A stretch of 64,000 nt of DNA, taken from positions 236,240 through 300,239 of the IMG/VR virus record IMGVR_UViG_3300028840_002431. One strand, given 5' to 3'. The notes beneath the pieces were generated by a model. The model saw only the letters and a list, made by a program, of their open reading frames with translations, did no database searches and had not been told where the DNA came from. The translations under genes were made by a program, and so were the position numbers. Source of the DNA: a virus. Positions within the stretch are counted from its first letter, which is position 1. Each line of letters begins with the position of its first letter. Positions 16,990-25,311 of this stretch are shown in pieces.

Positions 16990-17540
16990 GTCTTCCAATC
17001 CGAGACGAAGGGAGCCGGGTCGGCCGTAAGCTCTCGCAACGTCTCTAGGTATTTGGGTAGCACCTTATCGAACAGAGCCACAGCATATGGCCCTCTTCGT
17101 TTTTTAACAGGAACCCGGAGTGTTATGATGCCCTTCTCCGGATCGGCCGGGAAAGTGAAGGTCGCCCCCAGGTTCTCAGTCTTCAACAGCTTTATGATCT
17201 GGTCCTCGTCCGGCGTCCCGGCTGGCCAGCCCTCGTCCTTGTAGGGCCACACTCTGCCGTCCCAGCCGAAGTCCTGGAGCAGTGAGCAGACGTGACGCTC
17301 CGTCTTCGGGTTGAAGGGAAGGCTCATGAGCAAGCCGCCGACAGATTTGGCCATCGTCTTGCTGAGCAACGCCAAACGAAGTATGACGACCGGCCAATGT
17401 TTCTTCCGGCTCGCCGTCCATCCTAACACAACAAAAGCCGGGTAAATTCCAGGACGTACGGCACCTTCCACCACGACGGCGGTGGGCACGTCTTTCCGCC
17501 CCCAAGCTTTTATATAGTCCTGTGTTCGCTGGTCTTTCAC
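16986..17540 (-). CDS. Unknown protein
   Basis: 184 residues from a GTG start. A central 'WPVVILRLALLSKTM' segment is moderately hydrophobic but probably buried rather than membrane-spanning. The C-terminal half is strands plus a helix. No family recognised. Coupled to the NADAR gene by ATGA, so a shared task is possible. Confidence 0.55.
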   Translation of the reverse strand: MKDQRTQDYIKAWGRKDVPTAVVVEGAVRPGIYPAFVVLGWTASRKKHWPVVILRLALLSKTMAKSVGGLLMSLPFNPKTERHVCSLLQDFGWDGRVWPYKDEGWPAGTPDEDQIIKLLKTENLGATFTFPADPEKGIITLRVPVKKRRGPYAVALFDKVLPKYLETLRELTADPAPFVSDWKT

Positions 17541-17545
17541 GTTAT

Positions 17546-17564
17546 TTCCGGTGTAGTATTAGGT
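17546..17564 (+). promoter_or_regulatory. GGTGTA-type promoter motif, best copy
   Basis: TTCCGGTGTAGTATTAGGT directly precedes ATG 17565. It is nearly identical to the minus-strand copy before the DUF1848 gene, including distance to ATG. Confidence 0.65.
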
Positions 17565-18110
17565 ATGCTTATAGATGTTTCGCGTAAGCCAATCAGGCTG
17601 ATTCCAGAGGAGTGCGCGTCCGTTGTCGTCGTTCGCACGATGGCGATTCGTGGCGGTGCTTCTGGTATTATACACCAGCACATAAAGACCAAATACACGA
17701 GCAAGGACTCCTCGTTAGCCCCGACTGTTACAGTCCCCAACGGTGACGTGGAGCACATAGAGACACTTTTACCAGCCCCGAACATCCTGGTACCCAAGGT
17801 CAAAGCACAACACGGCCTACATTCCCGGCCGGAACACCACACCGTATCAGGCTACCAAGACCTCACAACCAAACGGACCGGGACGTGGCGCGTCAATTTC
17901 ATTTTCGACGGCACACAGAAAGATGACTACTTGCTCACGTTGTTCGACGAGACCAACAGTGTAATGTTGTTCACGGTCCAGATACAACCGTCGGACAACC
18001 AACTGTGGCGTGTGACAACACCTCTACGGCGTTTTCTCAATCGCCAGATGAACGACGGACTCGAAGGAGCGGACGGTCTTTGGGGCGCGGTCCTGGACGA
18101 CGACTTCTAG
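17565..18110 (+). CDS. Unknown protein, possibly virion-associated
   Basis: 181 residues. Beta-rich pattern ('TWRVNFIFDGTQKDDYLLTL', 'NSVMLFTVQIQPSDN') with no known domain. It ends 'GLWGAVLDDDF', only loosely like the LYDHL tag. The ATG follows the promoter motif without a ribosome site. Confidence 0.55.
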   Translation: MLIDVSRKPIRLIPEECASVVVVRTMAIRGGASGIIHQHIKTKYTSKDSSLAPTVTVPNGDVEHIETLLPAPNILVPKVKAQHGLHSRPEHHTVSGYQDLTTKRTGTWRVNFIFDGTQKDDYLLTLFDETNSVMLFTVQIQPSDNQLWRVTTPLRRFLNRQMNDGLEGADGLWGAVLDDDF

Positions 18111-18137
18111 AACCACCGAACGGTCAAGGAGGAGAGC

Positions 18138-18410
18138 ATGAAATTGAAACCCACCCACCGCGAGTTTTTCGAGGCGTTAGCGAAGCTCTGTGACCGGCAC
18201 GCGGCCCAGATGGAGGGCGTCATCTGCATCGAGTTCCAGGACAACCTCCTCGCAGACGATGAGCCGGGGACCTTCGCAAAGAAGGGGACGGCAGAGGTCA
18301 CGCAGGAATACTGTCTCACGCAGGTGAAGCAAGACAGCGGCGCTCACACCGTCCGGTTCCACGACCCGAACGACACGGGCACGCGGGAGTTGTACATCGA
18401 TTGCCGATAA
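18138..18410 (+). CDS. Small unknown protein
   Basis: 90 residues with a strong ribosome site (AAGGAGGAG). A helix at the N-terminus and strands afterwards; no family recognised. Its stop abuts the stop of the convergent membrane-protein gene with no gap. Confidence 0.5.
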   Translation: MKLKPTHREFFEALAKLCDRHAAQMEGVICIEFQDNLLADDEPGTFAKKGTAEVTQEYCLTQVKQDSGAHTVRFHDPNDTGTRELYIDCR

Positions 18411-18611
18411 TCAGAGCCTGGGTGTGAGCAGAGCCGTCACCCACACCAAAGCGGTCCCAATAGCCGCAGCCGCTTGCGACGGTTGTCCGTGTCGAGAGAG
18501 CGCCCAAACCAACACGGTTGTCCCCGCCATGAAGTGTATACCCAAGCCGCCCATTAGGATCATAACGAGTTCCTTCTTCGCAGCGGCTATCTTTGCCTTT
18601 GTTTCGCTCAT
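18411..18611 (-). CDS. Small two-helix membrane protein (holin-like)
   Basis: 66 residues from ATG 18611 (ATGA overlap with the upstream gene). A charged N-terminus is followed by two hydrophobic helices (~17-36 and ~44-62) with a short polar turn. Size and topology fit small holins or envelope-targeting peptides, but no endolysin is adjacent, so the role is open. Confidence 0.5.
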   Translation of the reverse strand: MSETKAKIAAAKKELVMILMGGLGIHFMAGTTVLVWALSRHGQPSQAAAAIGTALVWVTALLTPRL

Positions 18612-18943
18612 TTCACATCCTTGACACAATCGAAGAAGTTGAGGGAGGGCTTCACGGGTTTGGTTGGTTTCCGTCCGCGTCGTAAAACCATACCGTCTTC
18701 GAACGGGACGGTTTCCTCTCTGTAGACCACGTACCAGTTCCGTTTTTTCTGGTAAACGTGAAAGCCGAGTCCGAACTGCTCGCTCGTTTCGTTCATACGC
18801 TTTTTCGTCGTGGTTGTCTTATGCCCACCGGAATCCAAGACTATACGCTTGTAGTTGAAACCAACGACTCTCGTTCCATGGTAAATGACGTTTGTTGAGT
18901 TCTCGTCCGTGTAAACCTGAGTCCCGGTTTTTCCTATGGTCAT
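18608..18943 (-). CDS. Unknown small beta-rich protein
   Basis: 111 residues; ATG 18943 overlaps the kinase stop (TGATG). The composition is basic and strand-rich, with repeated Tyr/Val strands ('GLGFHVYQKKRNWYVVYREE'). No family recognised. Position between kinase and membrane protein suggests co-expression with the NAD operon. Confidence 0.5.
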   Translation of the reverse strand: MTIGKTGTQVYTDENSTNVIYHGTRVVGFNYKRIVLDSGGHKTTTTKKRMNETSEQFGLGFHVYQKKRNWYVVYREETVPFEDGMVLRRGRKPTKPVKPSLNFFDCVKDVK

Positions 18944-19854
18944 CACACCGCTCGCTCAGGCATCGGGAACGGTCGGTACTTGCGTTTGCCTATGGCTCGT
19001 TTGAGCACGCCATCGAACTCCTCGTGGGCGTCCCATGCGTCCTGTGGGCGTTTGGAGGGTACCGACCAGAGACAGGTCTTTAAGAAATCTCGAACGAGCT
19101 TGGGGACAGAGTCCGACATCTGGTTGGTCGAGACATTACCCCCAACCAGCGCAACGGCACATTTGGCAGCCATGTAGATGTCTGTAGCAGCGGTGGGGGT
19201 CTCCTTGGCCAGAATCTCCGGAGCGTAGAAATCCTTGTAAGGAGCGCTGATCGCTTTCACGTGCGGGTTCGAGAGAAAGGTGTCATCCGTCAGGTAGTCG
19301 TATAACGTCGGACCCTTCTTGGCTTTCGCCTTCTTGGGTGTGATGTCCACGGCATAGGACCAGTCGATGATCTTGGCCCCGTGGTCGGTTGGATGGATCA
19401 GCACGTGGGGCGGTATCAGAGCACCATGCACAATGCGATTCGTGTGAGCGAACCCTATGCCATGCAGGATACGGTTGAACATCCACACCATATCCCGGAA
19501 GTCGATCCCATCTGGAAAAGCCTCCAACACTTCCGCGAGCGAGCGGTGCTCATTGAACCAAGGCAGGATGTTGACTCGCCGTTGGGACGGGACCAGGAAC
19601 GAATCTAACACCCGTGGGAGAAAACGGTAAAACTTCTCGTCCTTGGCCGTCGGCGGGTACAACCTTCCCAGGATCTTGGCTTCGTTCTCAACAAGATCAT
19701 TGTCTGCGCTTTGTTTGACCACTTTGAAAACTACCGGGTACTCGTTGGTCCCGTTGAACACTACGCAGTTATAAACGTCGCAGATGTCTCCCGACGCGAG
19801 TTTGTCAGTGAGGACGTACTTCTTGTTCTTGTGTTCGATCGCTATCGGTTCCAT
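18943..19854 (-). CDS. Atypical protein kinase-like protein
   Basis: 303 residues with a kinase-fold layout: glycine-poor loop 'LASGDICDVYNC' (~19-30), Lys44 in 'VVFKVVK', Glu in 'ENEAKIL' (~57), then 'IVHGALIPPHVLIH' (141-154) where HRD is HGA and the usual Asn is His, and 'IIDWSYAV' (162-169) in place of DFG. The metal Asp164 is kept, the catalytic-base Asp is lost, so activity is uncertain. The activation segment holds a Lys-rich stretch and 'TLYDYLTDD' (183-191), a copy of the tag found at other proteins' C-termini. It overlaps purA by 50 bp. Confidence 0.65.
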   Translation of the reverse strand: MEPIAIEHKNKKYVLTDKLASGDICDVYNCVVFNGTNEYPVVFKVVKQSADNDLVENEAKILGRLYPPTAKDEKFYRFLPRVLDSFLVPSQRRVNILPWFNEHRSLAEVLEAFPDGIDFRDMVWMFNRILHGIGFAHTNRIVHGALIPPHVLIHPTDHGAKIIDWSYAVDITPKKAKAKKGPTLYDYLTDDTFLSNPHVKAISAPYKDFYAPEILAKETPTAATDIYMAAKCAVALVGGNVSTNQMSDSVPKLVRDFLKTCLWSVPSKRPQDAWDAHEEFDGVLKRAIGKRKYRPFPMPERAV

Positions 19855-21205
19855 GTCTTTCTTCTTCCCGAGGCCACGGGGTCTTGTCTTCGTATGTGGG
19901 TCCGGTTGAGCACAGTGTTACAGGTGTCTTGAGTTCTTGCGCTATATCGTCCAGGAAAGCGCTTCTGTCAAAAAGCTTCACGACCGGGATTGCGTTTTCG
20001 ATCTTACGAGTTAACTCTTCTTGCTTGTCGAGATTGGGTTCTAGCCCTCGAAGGCAGCCGTAGAGATCCAGACGCTGTTGGACCGGCAGTTTGGTAATAG
20101 AGACGCCTTTTTCTAACACATAACCTACACACACTGACGGCCGGTCCGTTACTCTCAATTTATCGAGGTTGGTGATCACCAATTCATCTACACCACCGAT
20201 AACTTCAAGGGCGTATCTGGCCAGGACCATGTCGAAGTGCCCCAGGCGGAAGCTCTGTTGCCACTCGCCGTATTTGTTGTGTGTATCCGTGGCGTACTCT
20301 GTACAATTTCCGGCCGCGTCCTTGTCATGGACCTCCGTTGGGAAGGGGCCAGCGCCGTGCCTTGTCATGTAGGCGCGTAGAATTCCCATCCTACGTACCG
20401 GCCCGTTGAAATCTCCGAGTAGTTCGTAGGCGTTGTTGAAGGTTATGTCGGAGCGCGTGACGTAAGGGAAGAAACCGTAATCCTGGTCCAACAAGACCCC
20501 CTGCGCTCCCTCGAAGATAACGGTCGAATCCCGCGACAACCGGAATTCTAACCAGTTGCGATCGACGATGTTAATCTTGCAGCCAAAGGCGTGATACCGC
20601 ACCGCGTAGTAAGACAATGCCGCTTCATCCCGGAGCAAGAGCAGGTTGGGGTCCCCGGCATCAATGTCACACCCCTCGAACTCCTTCAGTTTCAGGTTTC
20701 GCGAGAAACGCAACTTCTCGTGAACCTTATCCCGATTCGGGAGATCCCCGATCCTCAGTGCCATGTCAGGATGCTCCAAGGCGTCCTTGGCTGTTTCTCC
20801 GATACCCATTCCGCAAGATCCGTGACGCTTGTTTCGAATGGTCTCTCGTAACCGGTTGGCGGCCACCTGATAGACGTTCGTTACCAGGGCTTCGCCTTCG
20901 ACGAACAAGACGTTGTAGGGAGAGTGGCCAAGGGCCACAAGAGCTTGGACCTCCTCCTCCAAGGCGAGCGGGTTGACCATCATGTATCGGCTCAAGAGAG
21001 TGTCCGCCCCGGCCAGCGTCCCGCTACCAAACTGTGCAAACGTGTGGTGAGTTCCGTTGGGGAGAACGACGTTGTGAGCGGCTTGAGCACCTCCACAGTA
21101 TCTGACTACCAGTTTGGAATGGTAGAGGCGGGTCAGGTAATCGACGATGGAGCCTTTGCCCTCATCCCCGAAACCCAACCCGGCTATGAGGATCACCTTT
21201 GCCAC
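19805..21205 (-). CDS. purA: Adenylosuccinate synthetase family enzyme
   Basis: 466 residues from the GTG at 21205, which overlaps the NAMPT stop (TAGTG). The GTP-binding start is 'GLGFGDEGKGSIVDYL', keeping the catalytic Asp. 'GGAQAAHNVV' keeps the catalytic His, and 'FEGAQGVLLDQDYGFFPYVT' matches the central IMP/GTP region. The family joins IMP and aspartate (GTP-driven) on the way to AMP. The 'GGAQAAHNVV' form resembles a divergent clade rather than textbook PurA. Placement inside an NAD operon links purine supply to NAD or dATP synthesis. Substrate IMP versus dGMP is not decided by sequence. Confidence 0.85.
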   Translation of the reverse strand: MAKVILIAGLGFGDEGKGSIVDYLTRLYHSKLVVRYCGGAQAAHNVVLPNGTHHTFAQFGSGTLAGADTLLSRYMMVNPLALEEEVQALVALGHSPYNVLFVEGEALVTNVYQVAANRLRETIRNKRHGSCGMGIGETAKDALEHPDMALRIGDLPNRDKVHEKLRFSRNLKLKEFEGCDIDAGDPNLLLLRDEAALSYYAVRYHAFGCKINIVDRNWLEFRLSRDSTVIFEGAQGVLLDQDYGFFPYVTRSDITFNNAYELLGDFNGPVRRMGILRAYMTRHGAGPFPTEVHDKDAAGNCTEYATDTHNKYGEWQQSFRLGHFDMVLARYALEVIGGVDELVITNLDKLRVTDRPSVCVGYVLEKGVSITKLPVQQRLDLYGCLRGLEPNLDKQEELTRKIENAIPVVKLFDRSAFLDDIAQELKTPVTLCSTGPTYEDKTPWPREEERHGTDSDRTQEQEVRPH

Positions 21206-22605
21206 TACAACTCCGCCCGCTCCCTGATGTGGGCCAGCGACTGATCCCACAGAAGCTCACCGTCCCGGAAGACCTCTGTCAGTTGTGGGACGCCCGCTGT
21301 TATGAAATTCCCTCGTTCGGGTACCGTGTGCCATGCCCCGTCTTGCTCGCGGATGACCAGGAAACGGCCCCGCTTGCTCTTCTTGGCCGACGACGTGACA
21401 GGGTCTTTGTACACGTCCCGCTCGTAGTCCTTACCCTTGGCCCACGAGCATTTGAAGGCGAACTGTAGGGTATCCCTGTTGAACTTCTGTAACAGGCCGC
21501 CGCCGCTACCGAAAGCGATGTTGTCGATCGACCACCCCGAGTTGAGCAAGGCCCTGACTATCGTCCCCAACATCTCCCTGTCGATACCATCTCCCTGGAT
21601 GACGCGGACTTGCGGGGGAAGGACCTTGTACCCTTTCTCGTTCTTCTCCACACCAAAAGCGTCTCCCAGACCCTTGAGGACCTGGAGCACGGTGATGGGA
21701 AGCTCTCCCGAGTCAGGACGGACTACGAGCGTACCGTCACGGCTCAGGATCTGGTCTTTCAGTTCCTGACCCCAGTACACTTCGACGGCCCTCATGATGT
21801 CGAAACTGTCGCTCACACAGGCCACCAGACCCGTGGGGTACTGGTTCAACATGTTCCTGAAAGCGTCGAGTTCGTGCTCTTTGCCCCATGCTGTGATGGT
21901 CGAGTGCTCCGAGGCCGGGATGCTAACACCCGGCATCTCACAGCCGTAGAAGTCCATCAACATGTTACAGGCGATGAACGTGTCGGTGCCCTGGAAGTTG
22001 ACCAAGTGGGCCGCCCCTCCAAGGGCCGCTTGCTCTGGGCACGAGACCCCACGGAAGCCGAAATCGTGGAGCTTGAATGGCAGCCCAGCAAGGTCTCCGC
22101 TCTTCTCCAGAGCGTCGTGGAGGATTTCCTTACACCCTCTCGAATTGGTGGCGATCGTGCTGGCGTACCAGACCTCAACGAGTATGGTTTCCAGCCAGTT
22201 GGTCAGCCAGTAGCACTCCGGGTCGGTGTTCTCGATCGTCATCAACGGCGTGCTCGTAGGAACGACCGATCCTTCCGGCACTGCCTGTATGGAGACGGGC
22301 AGCTTGCCGCCGTGTTTGTCGATAATGTGCTGCCAACCGGCGACATTGAAGAGCTTGTCGTTGCCGAAGTGGGCCGCCCAACGCTTCGCAGACTTGTCAA
22401 GCCCCTCCTGCGTTACAACGACACCAGCGAGGTATTGTTTCAAGAAGTATTGCAGCCCGAAGAACACGACATAATCGCTCCACGACAGAGGTTTGCCGCG
22501 TGACTCGAAGTACGAGTAGACGTTCGTCGTGTCAGGTGGGTATTGAAGCCAGTGGGTTCCCTTGTAGCTGTCGGTTGCCCGTGTGATATCAAGTATTGGT
22601 TGCAT
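21205..22605 (-). CDS. nadV: Nicotinamide phosphoribosyltransferase (NAMPT/NadV)
   Basis: 466 residues. It converts nicotinamide and PRPP to NMN. Diagnostic blocks are 'KLHDFGFRGVSCPEQAALGG' (~185-204), the active His in 'PASEHSTITAWG' (~234-245), 'VSDSFDI' (~270), 'VVRPDSGELP' (~300), 'GDGIDREML' and 'FGSGGGLLQK' for phosphate binding. Length matches the family. GGAGAAG precedes ATG and the start overlaps the NMN adenylyltransferase gene by 17 bp, so NMN is made and used by neighbouring products. Confidence 0.95.
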   Translation of the reverse strand: MQPILDITRATDSYKGTHWLQYPPDTTNVYSYFESRGKPLSWSDYVVFFGLQYFLKQYLAGVVVTQEGLDKSAKRWAAHFGNDKLFNVAGWQHIIDKHGGKLPVSIQAVPEGSVVPTSTPLMTIENTDPECYWLTNWLETILVEVWYASTIATNSRGCKEILHDALEKSGDLAGLPFKLHDFGFRGVSCPEQAALGGAAHLVNFQGTDTFIACNMLMDFYGCEMPGVSIPASEHSTITAWGKEHELDAFRNMLNQYPTGLVACVSDSFDIMRAVEVYWGQELKDQILSRDGTLVVRPDSGELPITVLQVLKGLGDAFGVEKNEKGYKVLPPQVRVIQGDGIDREMLGTIVRALLNSGWSIDNIAFGSGGGLLQKFNRDTLQFAFKCSWAKGKDYERDVYKDPVTSSAKKSKRGRFLVIREQDGAWHTVPERGNFITAGVPQLTEVFRDGELLWDQSLAHIRERAEL

Positions 22606-23518
22606 GGCTTCTCCTTATTGCGCGGGTTGCGATATCCAACAGTTCGGAATGGCTGTCGGCGTAGTCGTATTGCTCTAACCGGTCGATATTGACCCAGAGA
22701 CATTCGTCCAGATCGTCGTTGCCCTTGGCCGATCCGAAGACGTATTTGGCCAGATACAACGTGGTGAACATGGCGTAGCCAGGGGCGTCCCGCGCCACCA
22801 CTCGAATCTGAGACAGGGGCGTGAAACCAGCGGCCTCGATACCGGTCTCTTCCAAAAGCTCACGTTTGGCGGCGGCTTCTCCCCCGGCGTCGTCGGCATT
22901 GATATGGCCGCCTGGGAGCCTCAAGATACCGCCCTCCCGTTCACGCCTACCGAGTAGGACCTCAATCCCGCCGTCTTCCGTCGGCCGCCACACACAGATA
23001 TCCACGACCGGGTCACAGCGGGCAAACTGGTTTGTCGCGCCGTAGATGACACCTCTACGAAAAGCCTCCGACACCTCCTGGCTACGTCCCGCTTCTAACC
23101 GCAGTTCGGTTGCCGACACATGCGGGATCTCTTCGATCTCCCGAACCTGGAAAGGGCCATGATACCCGCTTTGAAGCGACTTCTTGGAGTTAGGACGGCC
23201 GCAGTAGATCACCACGTCATCCGTGGGGAACATGATGTTGATAAGTTGGTTGAGGTGTTTGGTCCAGCGCTCGTCTGTCGGTTGGTCGGGGAGCGGTACG
23301 ACCACAGCACGCGGGTACTCCTCCTTGATCATCTGCTCACGCGCTTGGTAATCCAGGGGGTCTCGCGGCGTTCCGATAACCCGACTGACACCGACGCAGA
23401 CCAGTAACTTGCTGTGGTTCCCGGCTGTGTTGAGCAACGCTCTGTGCCCCTCAGTCAACCTGTGGCACTGGAAACGTCCAATAACAACTCCGACGCTGGC
23501 TTTTCTCTTTTCGCTCAT
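22589..23518 (-). CDS. nadM: Bifunctional NMN adenylyltransferase / Nudix hydrolase
   Basis: 309 residues. The N-terminal NMNAT domain (1-175) has 'GRFQCHRLTEGHRAL' (GRFQxxHxxH-type nucleotide site) and 'VSATELR' (ISTxxR-type). The C-terminal Nudix domain (~180-300) has 'KRELLEETGI' with the REUxEE core intact, although the upstream Glu of the full Nudix box is Ala. The two-domain layout is that of Synechocystis slr0787 and phage KVP40 enzymes. It makes NAD+ from NMN and ATP; the Nudix half probably cleaves ADP-ribose. AGGA precedes ATG. Confidence 0.92.
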   Translation of the reverse strand: MSEKRKASVGVVIGRFQCHRLTEGHRALLNTAGNHSKLLVCVGVSRVIGTPRDPLDYQAREQMIKEEYPRAVVVPLPDQPTDERWTKHLNQLINIMFPTDDVVIYCGRPNSKKSLQSGYHGPFQVREIEEIPHVSATELRLEAGRSQEVSEAFRRGVIYGATNQFARCDPVVDICVWRPTEDGGIEVLLGRREREGGILRLPGGHINADDAGGEAAAKRELLEETGIEAAGFTPLSQIRVVARDAPGYAMFTTLYLAKYVFGSAKGNDDLDECLWVNIDRLEQYDYADSHSELLDIATRAIRRSHATNT

Positions 23519-23533
23519 GTTTCCTGGAGAGAT

Positions 23534-23559
23534 GGGGAGGGGGCCGGAACCCCCTCCCC
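23534..23559 (-). terminator. Strong GC hairpin between VWA and nadM genes
   Basis: A perfect 10-bp stem (GGGGAGGGGG/CCCCCTCCCC) with a 6-nt loop lies between VWA stop and nadM start. There is no T-run on the minus strand, so it may be an RNA-stability or processing hairpin rather than a terminator. Confidence 0.55.
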
Positions 23560-23572
23560 TATGGGTTAGGGT

Positions 23573-24553
23573 TTACAGTCGTACGTTTGTGCTCGCCTTA
23601 TCTCCGTCCGGGACATCCCCGACGGTCGCGTCTCGAAGGGCTTCGCTGTTGGCCAGGGAGTTCAGGGCGGCCGTGACCACCTTGGCGTCCTTGCCGCCGC
23701 CGAGATCCGCCTCCACCTTGTCCAGGGTCAGCGCGTTCTCGAACATACCGACGCACGATCCGATGGCCTCACAGACCACTTCCGGGTCGTCCAGCATAAG
23801 GACGTGCTCTTCACCGACCAGTTCGGACCACGTCTCCTTCAGCCACGGCTCGCTGTAGTAGGAACTGCCGCCCGGAATGATGAAGAACAGGTTGTAACGC
23901 TCCTGGACCTCCTTGATGAGTTCCTTCGTCGTCACGTTCTGGTTCACCTTGTCCCCGAAGATGTCCTTGATCTCCCGAGGGGTGGAACCCCCGTAAGGCC
24001 GCTCATCTCCGATCAGGAACAGGTAGCCCTTCTTGCCCCGCTTCTCCCAACAGTCGATGCTGGTCTTGCGGGCGAAGAAGTACAGGGCATTCTGGTAACT
24101 CTCTTCCCGGCTACCGCCACCCCCGCCTTCCAGGTACAGAAGGCCGAGTTGCTCGTCGATCTCGATTCCGGACTCGAACTGTCCGACTTGCAGTGGGACC
24201 CGGTCGGAGTTGTAGTCCCCAACACCGCCGACCATGATCTGAGGATCTTCGCAGTACTCCTTCTCCAGCAAAATCCCCATGAGCTTGGTCAGCTTCTCCT
24301 GTAACCGAGTCGGGACACTCCTCATGGAACCGGTGACATCGAACATGACTCCGATGGCTACCGAGTTCGGATGAGCGTCCGAATCCCGAGACTCCCGGAC
24401 CTCCACTCCCTTTGGGTCCAGCATGTCGTGGGCCTTGGCCGTCGTTCGCCCCCTTCTGATGTTGTCATCGTGGGCAAACGTCGGTGTGTTCGTCGCGGCC
24501 CGGTGACGGGCGCGGTCTCTGTACAGATCACTGCTCCAACTTGAACCACCCAT
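23573..24553 (-). CDS. von Willebrand factor A domain protein
   Basis: 326 residues. 'IGVMFDVTGSMRSVPTRL' (~68-85) is a MIDAS metal site (DxTxS type). 'GVGDYNSDRVPLQVGQF' and 'YLFLIGDERPYGG' supply the later Asp ligands. The N-terminal ~60 residues are Arg/His/Asp-rich. VWA proteins often pair with MoxR-type AAA ATPases or act as assembly chaperones; none is adjacent. It sits between the regulator and NAD genes, so a link to that pathway is suggested only by position. Confidence 0.8.
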   Translation of the reverse strand: MGGSSWSSDLYRDRARHRAATNTPTFAHDDNIRRGRTTAKAHDMLDPKGVEVRESRDSDAHPNSVAIGVMFDVTGSMRSVPTRLQEKLTKLMGILLEKEYCEDPQIMVGGVGDYNSDRVPLQVGQFESGIEIDEQLGLLYLEGGGGGSREESYQNALYFFARKTSIDCWEKRGKKGYLFLIGDERPYGGSTPREIKDIFGDKVNQNVTTKELIKEVQERYNLFFIIPGGSSYYSEPWLKETWSELVGEEHVLMLDDPEVVCEAIGSCVGMFENALTLDKVEADLGGGKDAKVVTAALNSLANSEALRDATVGDVPDGDKASTNVRL

Positions 24554-24555
24554 TG

Positions 24556-25311
24556 TTATTGTTCCTTCCTTTTGTTCGTTGTTTGCATCTCGAAGTTGAA
24601 TCCGTCGCGTACAGCCTTCTCGTAAGCCTTCTTGTTGAACCGGTAGAGTGTCGCGGGCGGACCGGGGCGCTTACTGTTCCGGCGTTCCCCCGCCTTGACC
24701 AAGATACCCGTGGCCTGATTGAGTATCCGAATGCGTTTCCGGAAGTTGCCCCTGTCCAGAGGCCGAAAGAGAACGGCCTCGTACAGCCTTTGAAGCTGTG
24801 CCAGCGTGAAGCGCCTAGGCAACAGGTTGAAGCCGACGATGGGCGCGTACATAACCTTGCCTTGAAGACGGGTAACTGCTGTTTGAAGAATCTCGTGGTG
24901 GTCGAAGGCCCAGTCGGATGGAGGCAACGCCATGGCGTCCGCCACCGACATCCACAACGCCTCTGTGGCGTCCGTGCCGCACTTCGCTATGTGGTCCTGA
25001 GTGCGAACAAGGCCGTAGTAGGCGACCGACAGGACACGACCACGAGGGTCGCGGTCCGGAGCGTCGAACGTGTAAAGCTGTTCCAAGAAACCGACCGTGA
25101 TGCCAGTCTCTTCTCGCAGCTTCCGTTCGGCCGCGTTTTCGGCTGTCTCGTCAGGGAGATTGATAAACCCACCGGGAAGCGCCCACTTTCCCTTGAATGG
25201 CTCCACGCCCCGACGGATCAACACGACCTCGATACGCCCTTCCGGGTGAAAACCAAAGAGGACGCAGTCCACGGTTACATCGGCCTTCGGGTATTTGTAC
25301 GTGTGTGCCAT
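24556..25311 (-). CDS. nrtR: NrtR-like Nudix transcriptional regulator
   Basis: 251 residues. The N-terminal Nudix domain (~10-145) carries 'GKWALPGGFINLPDE' and 'AERKLREETGI'; the RE of the Nudix box is RK here, so hydrolysis may be impaired, as in other NrtR regulators. The C-terminal winged helix (~160-240) contains 'LPRRFTLAQLQRLYEAVLF', typical of NrtR. NrtR senses ADP-ribose or NAD products and represses NAD genes; it heads the operon that holds nadM and nadV, which fits well. Confidence 0.82.
   Translation of the reverse strand: MAHTYKYPKADVTVDCVLFGFHPEGRIEVVLIRRGVEPFKGKWALPGGFINLPDETAENAAERKLREETGITVGFLEQLYTFDAPDRDPRGRVLSVAYYGLVRTQDHIAKCGTDATEALWMSVADAMALPPSDWAFDHHEILQTAVTRLQGKVMYAPIVGFNLLPRRFTLAQLQRLYEAVLFRPLDRGNFRKRIRILNQATGILVKAGERRNSKRPGPPATLYRFNKKAYEKAVRDGFNFEMQTTNKRKEQ

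Noticed and set aside
18411-18611. Calling the two-helix membrane protein a holin
   Set aside because: No lysis gene neighbours and small membrane proteins of this shape have many roles; noted only as holin-like.
19805-21205. Evidence for a Z-genome (2-aminoadenine) phage
   Set aside because: The catalytic Asp of PurA is kept and no DatZ or MazZ is recognisable; the HD protein at 41925 is of another group. Left open rather than claimed.
21610-22503. A 297-residue plus-strand open frame opposite nadV
   Set aside because: Antisense to a strongly conserved enzyme; composition is that of a reverse-frame translation.
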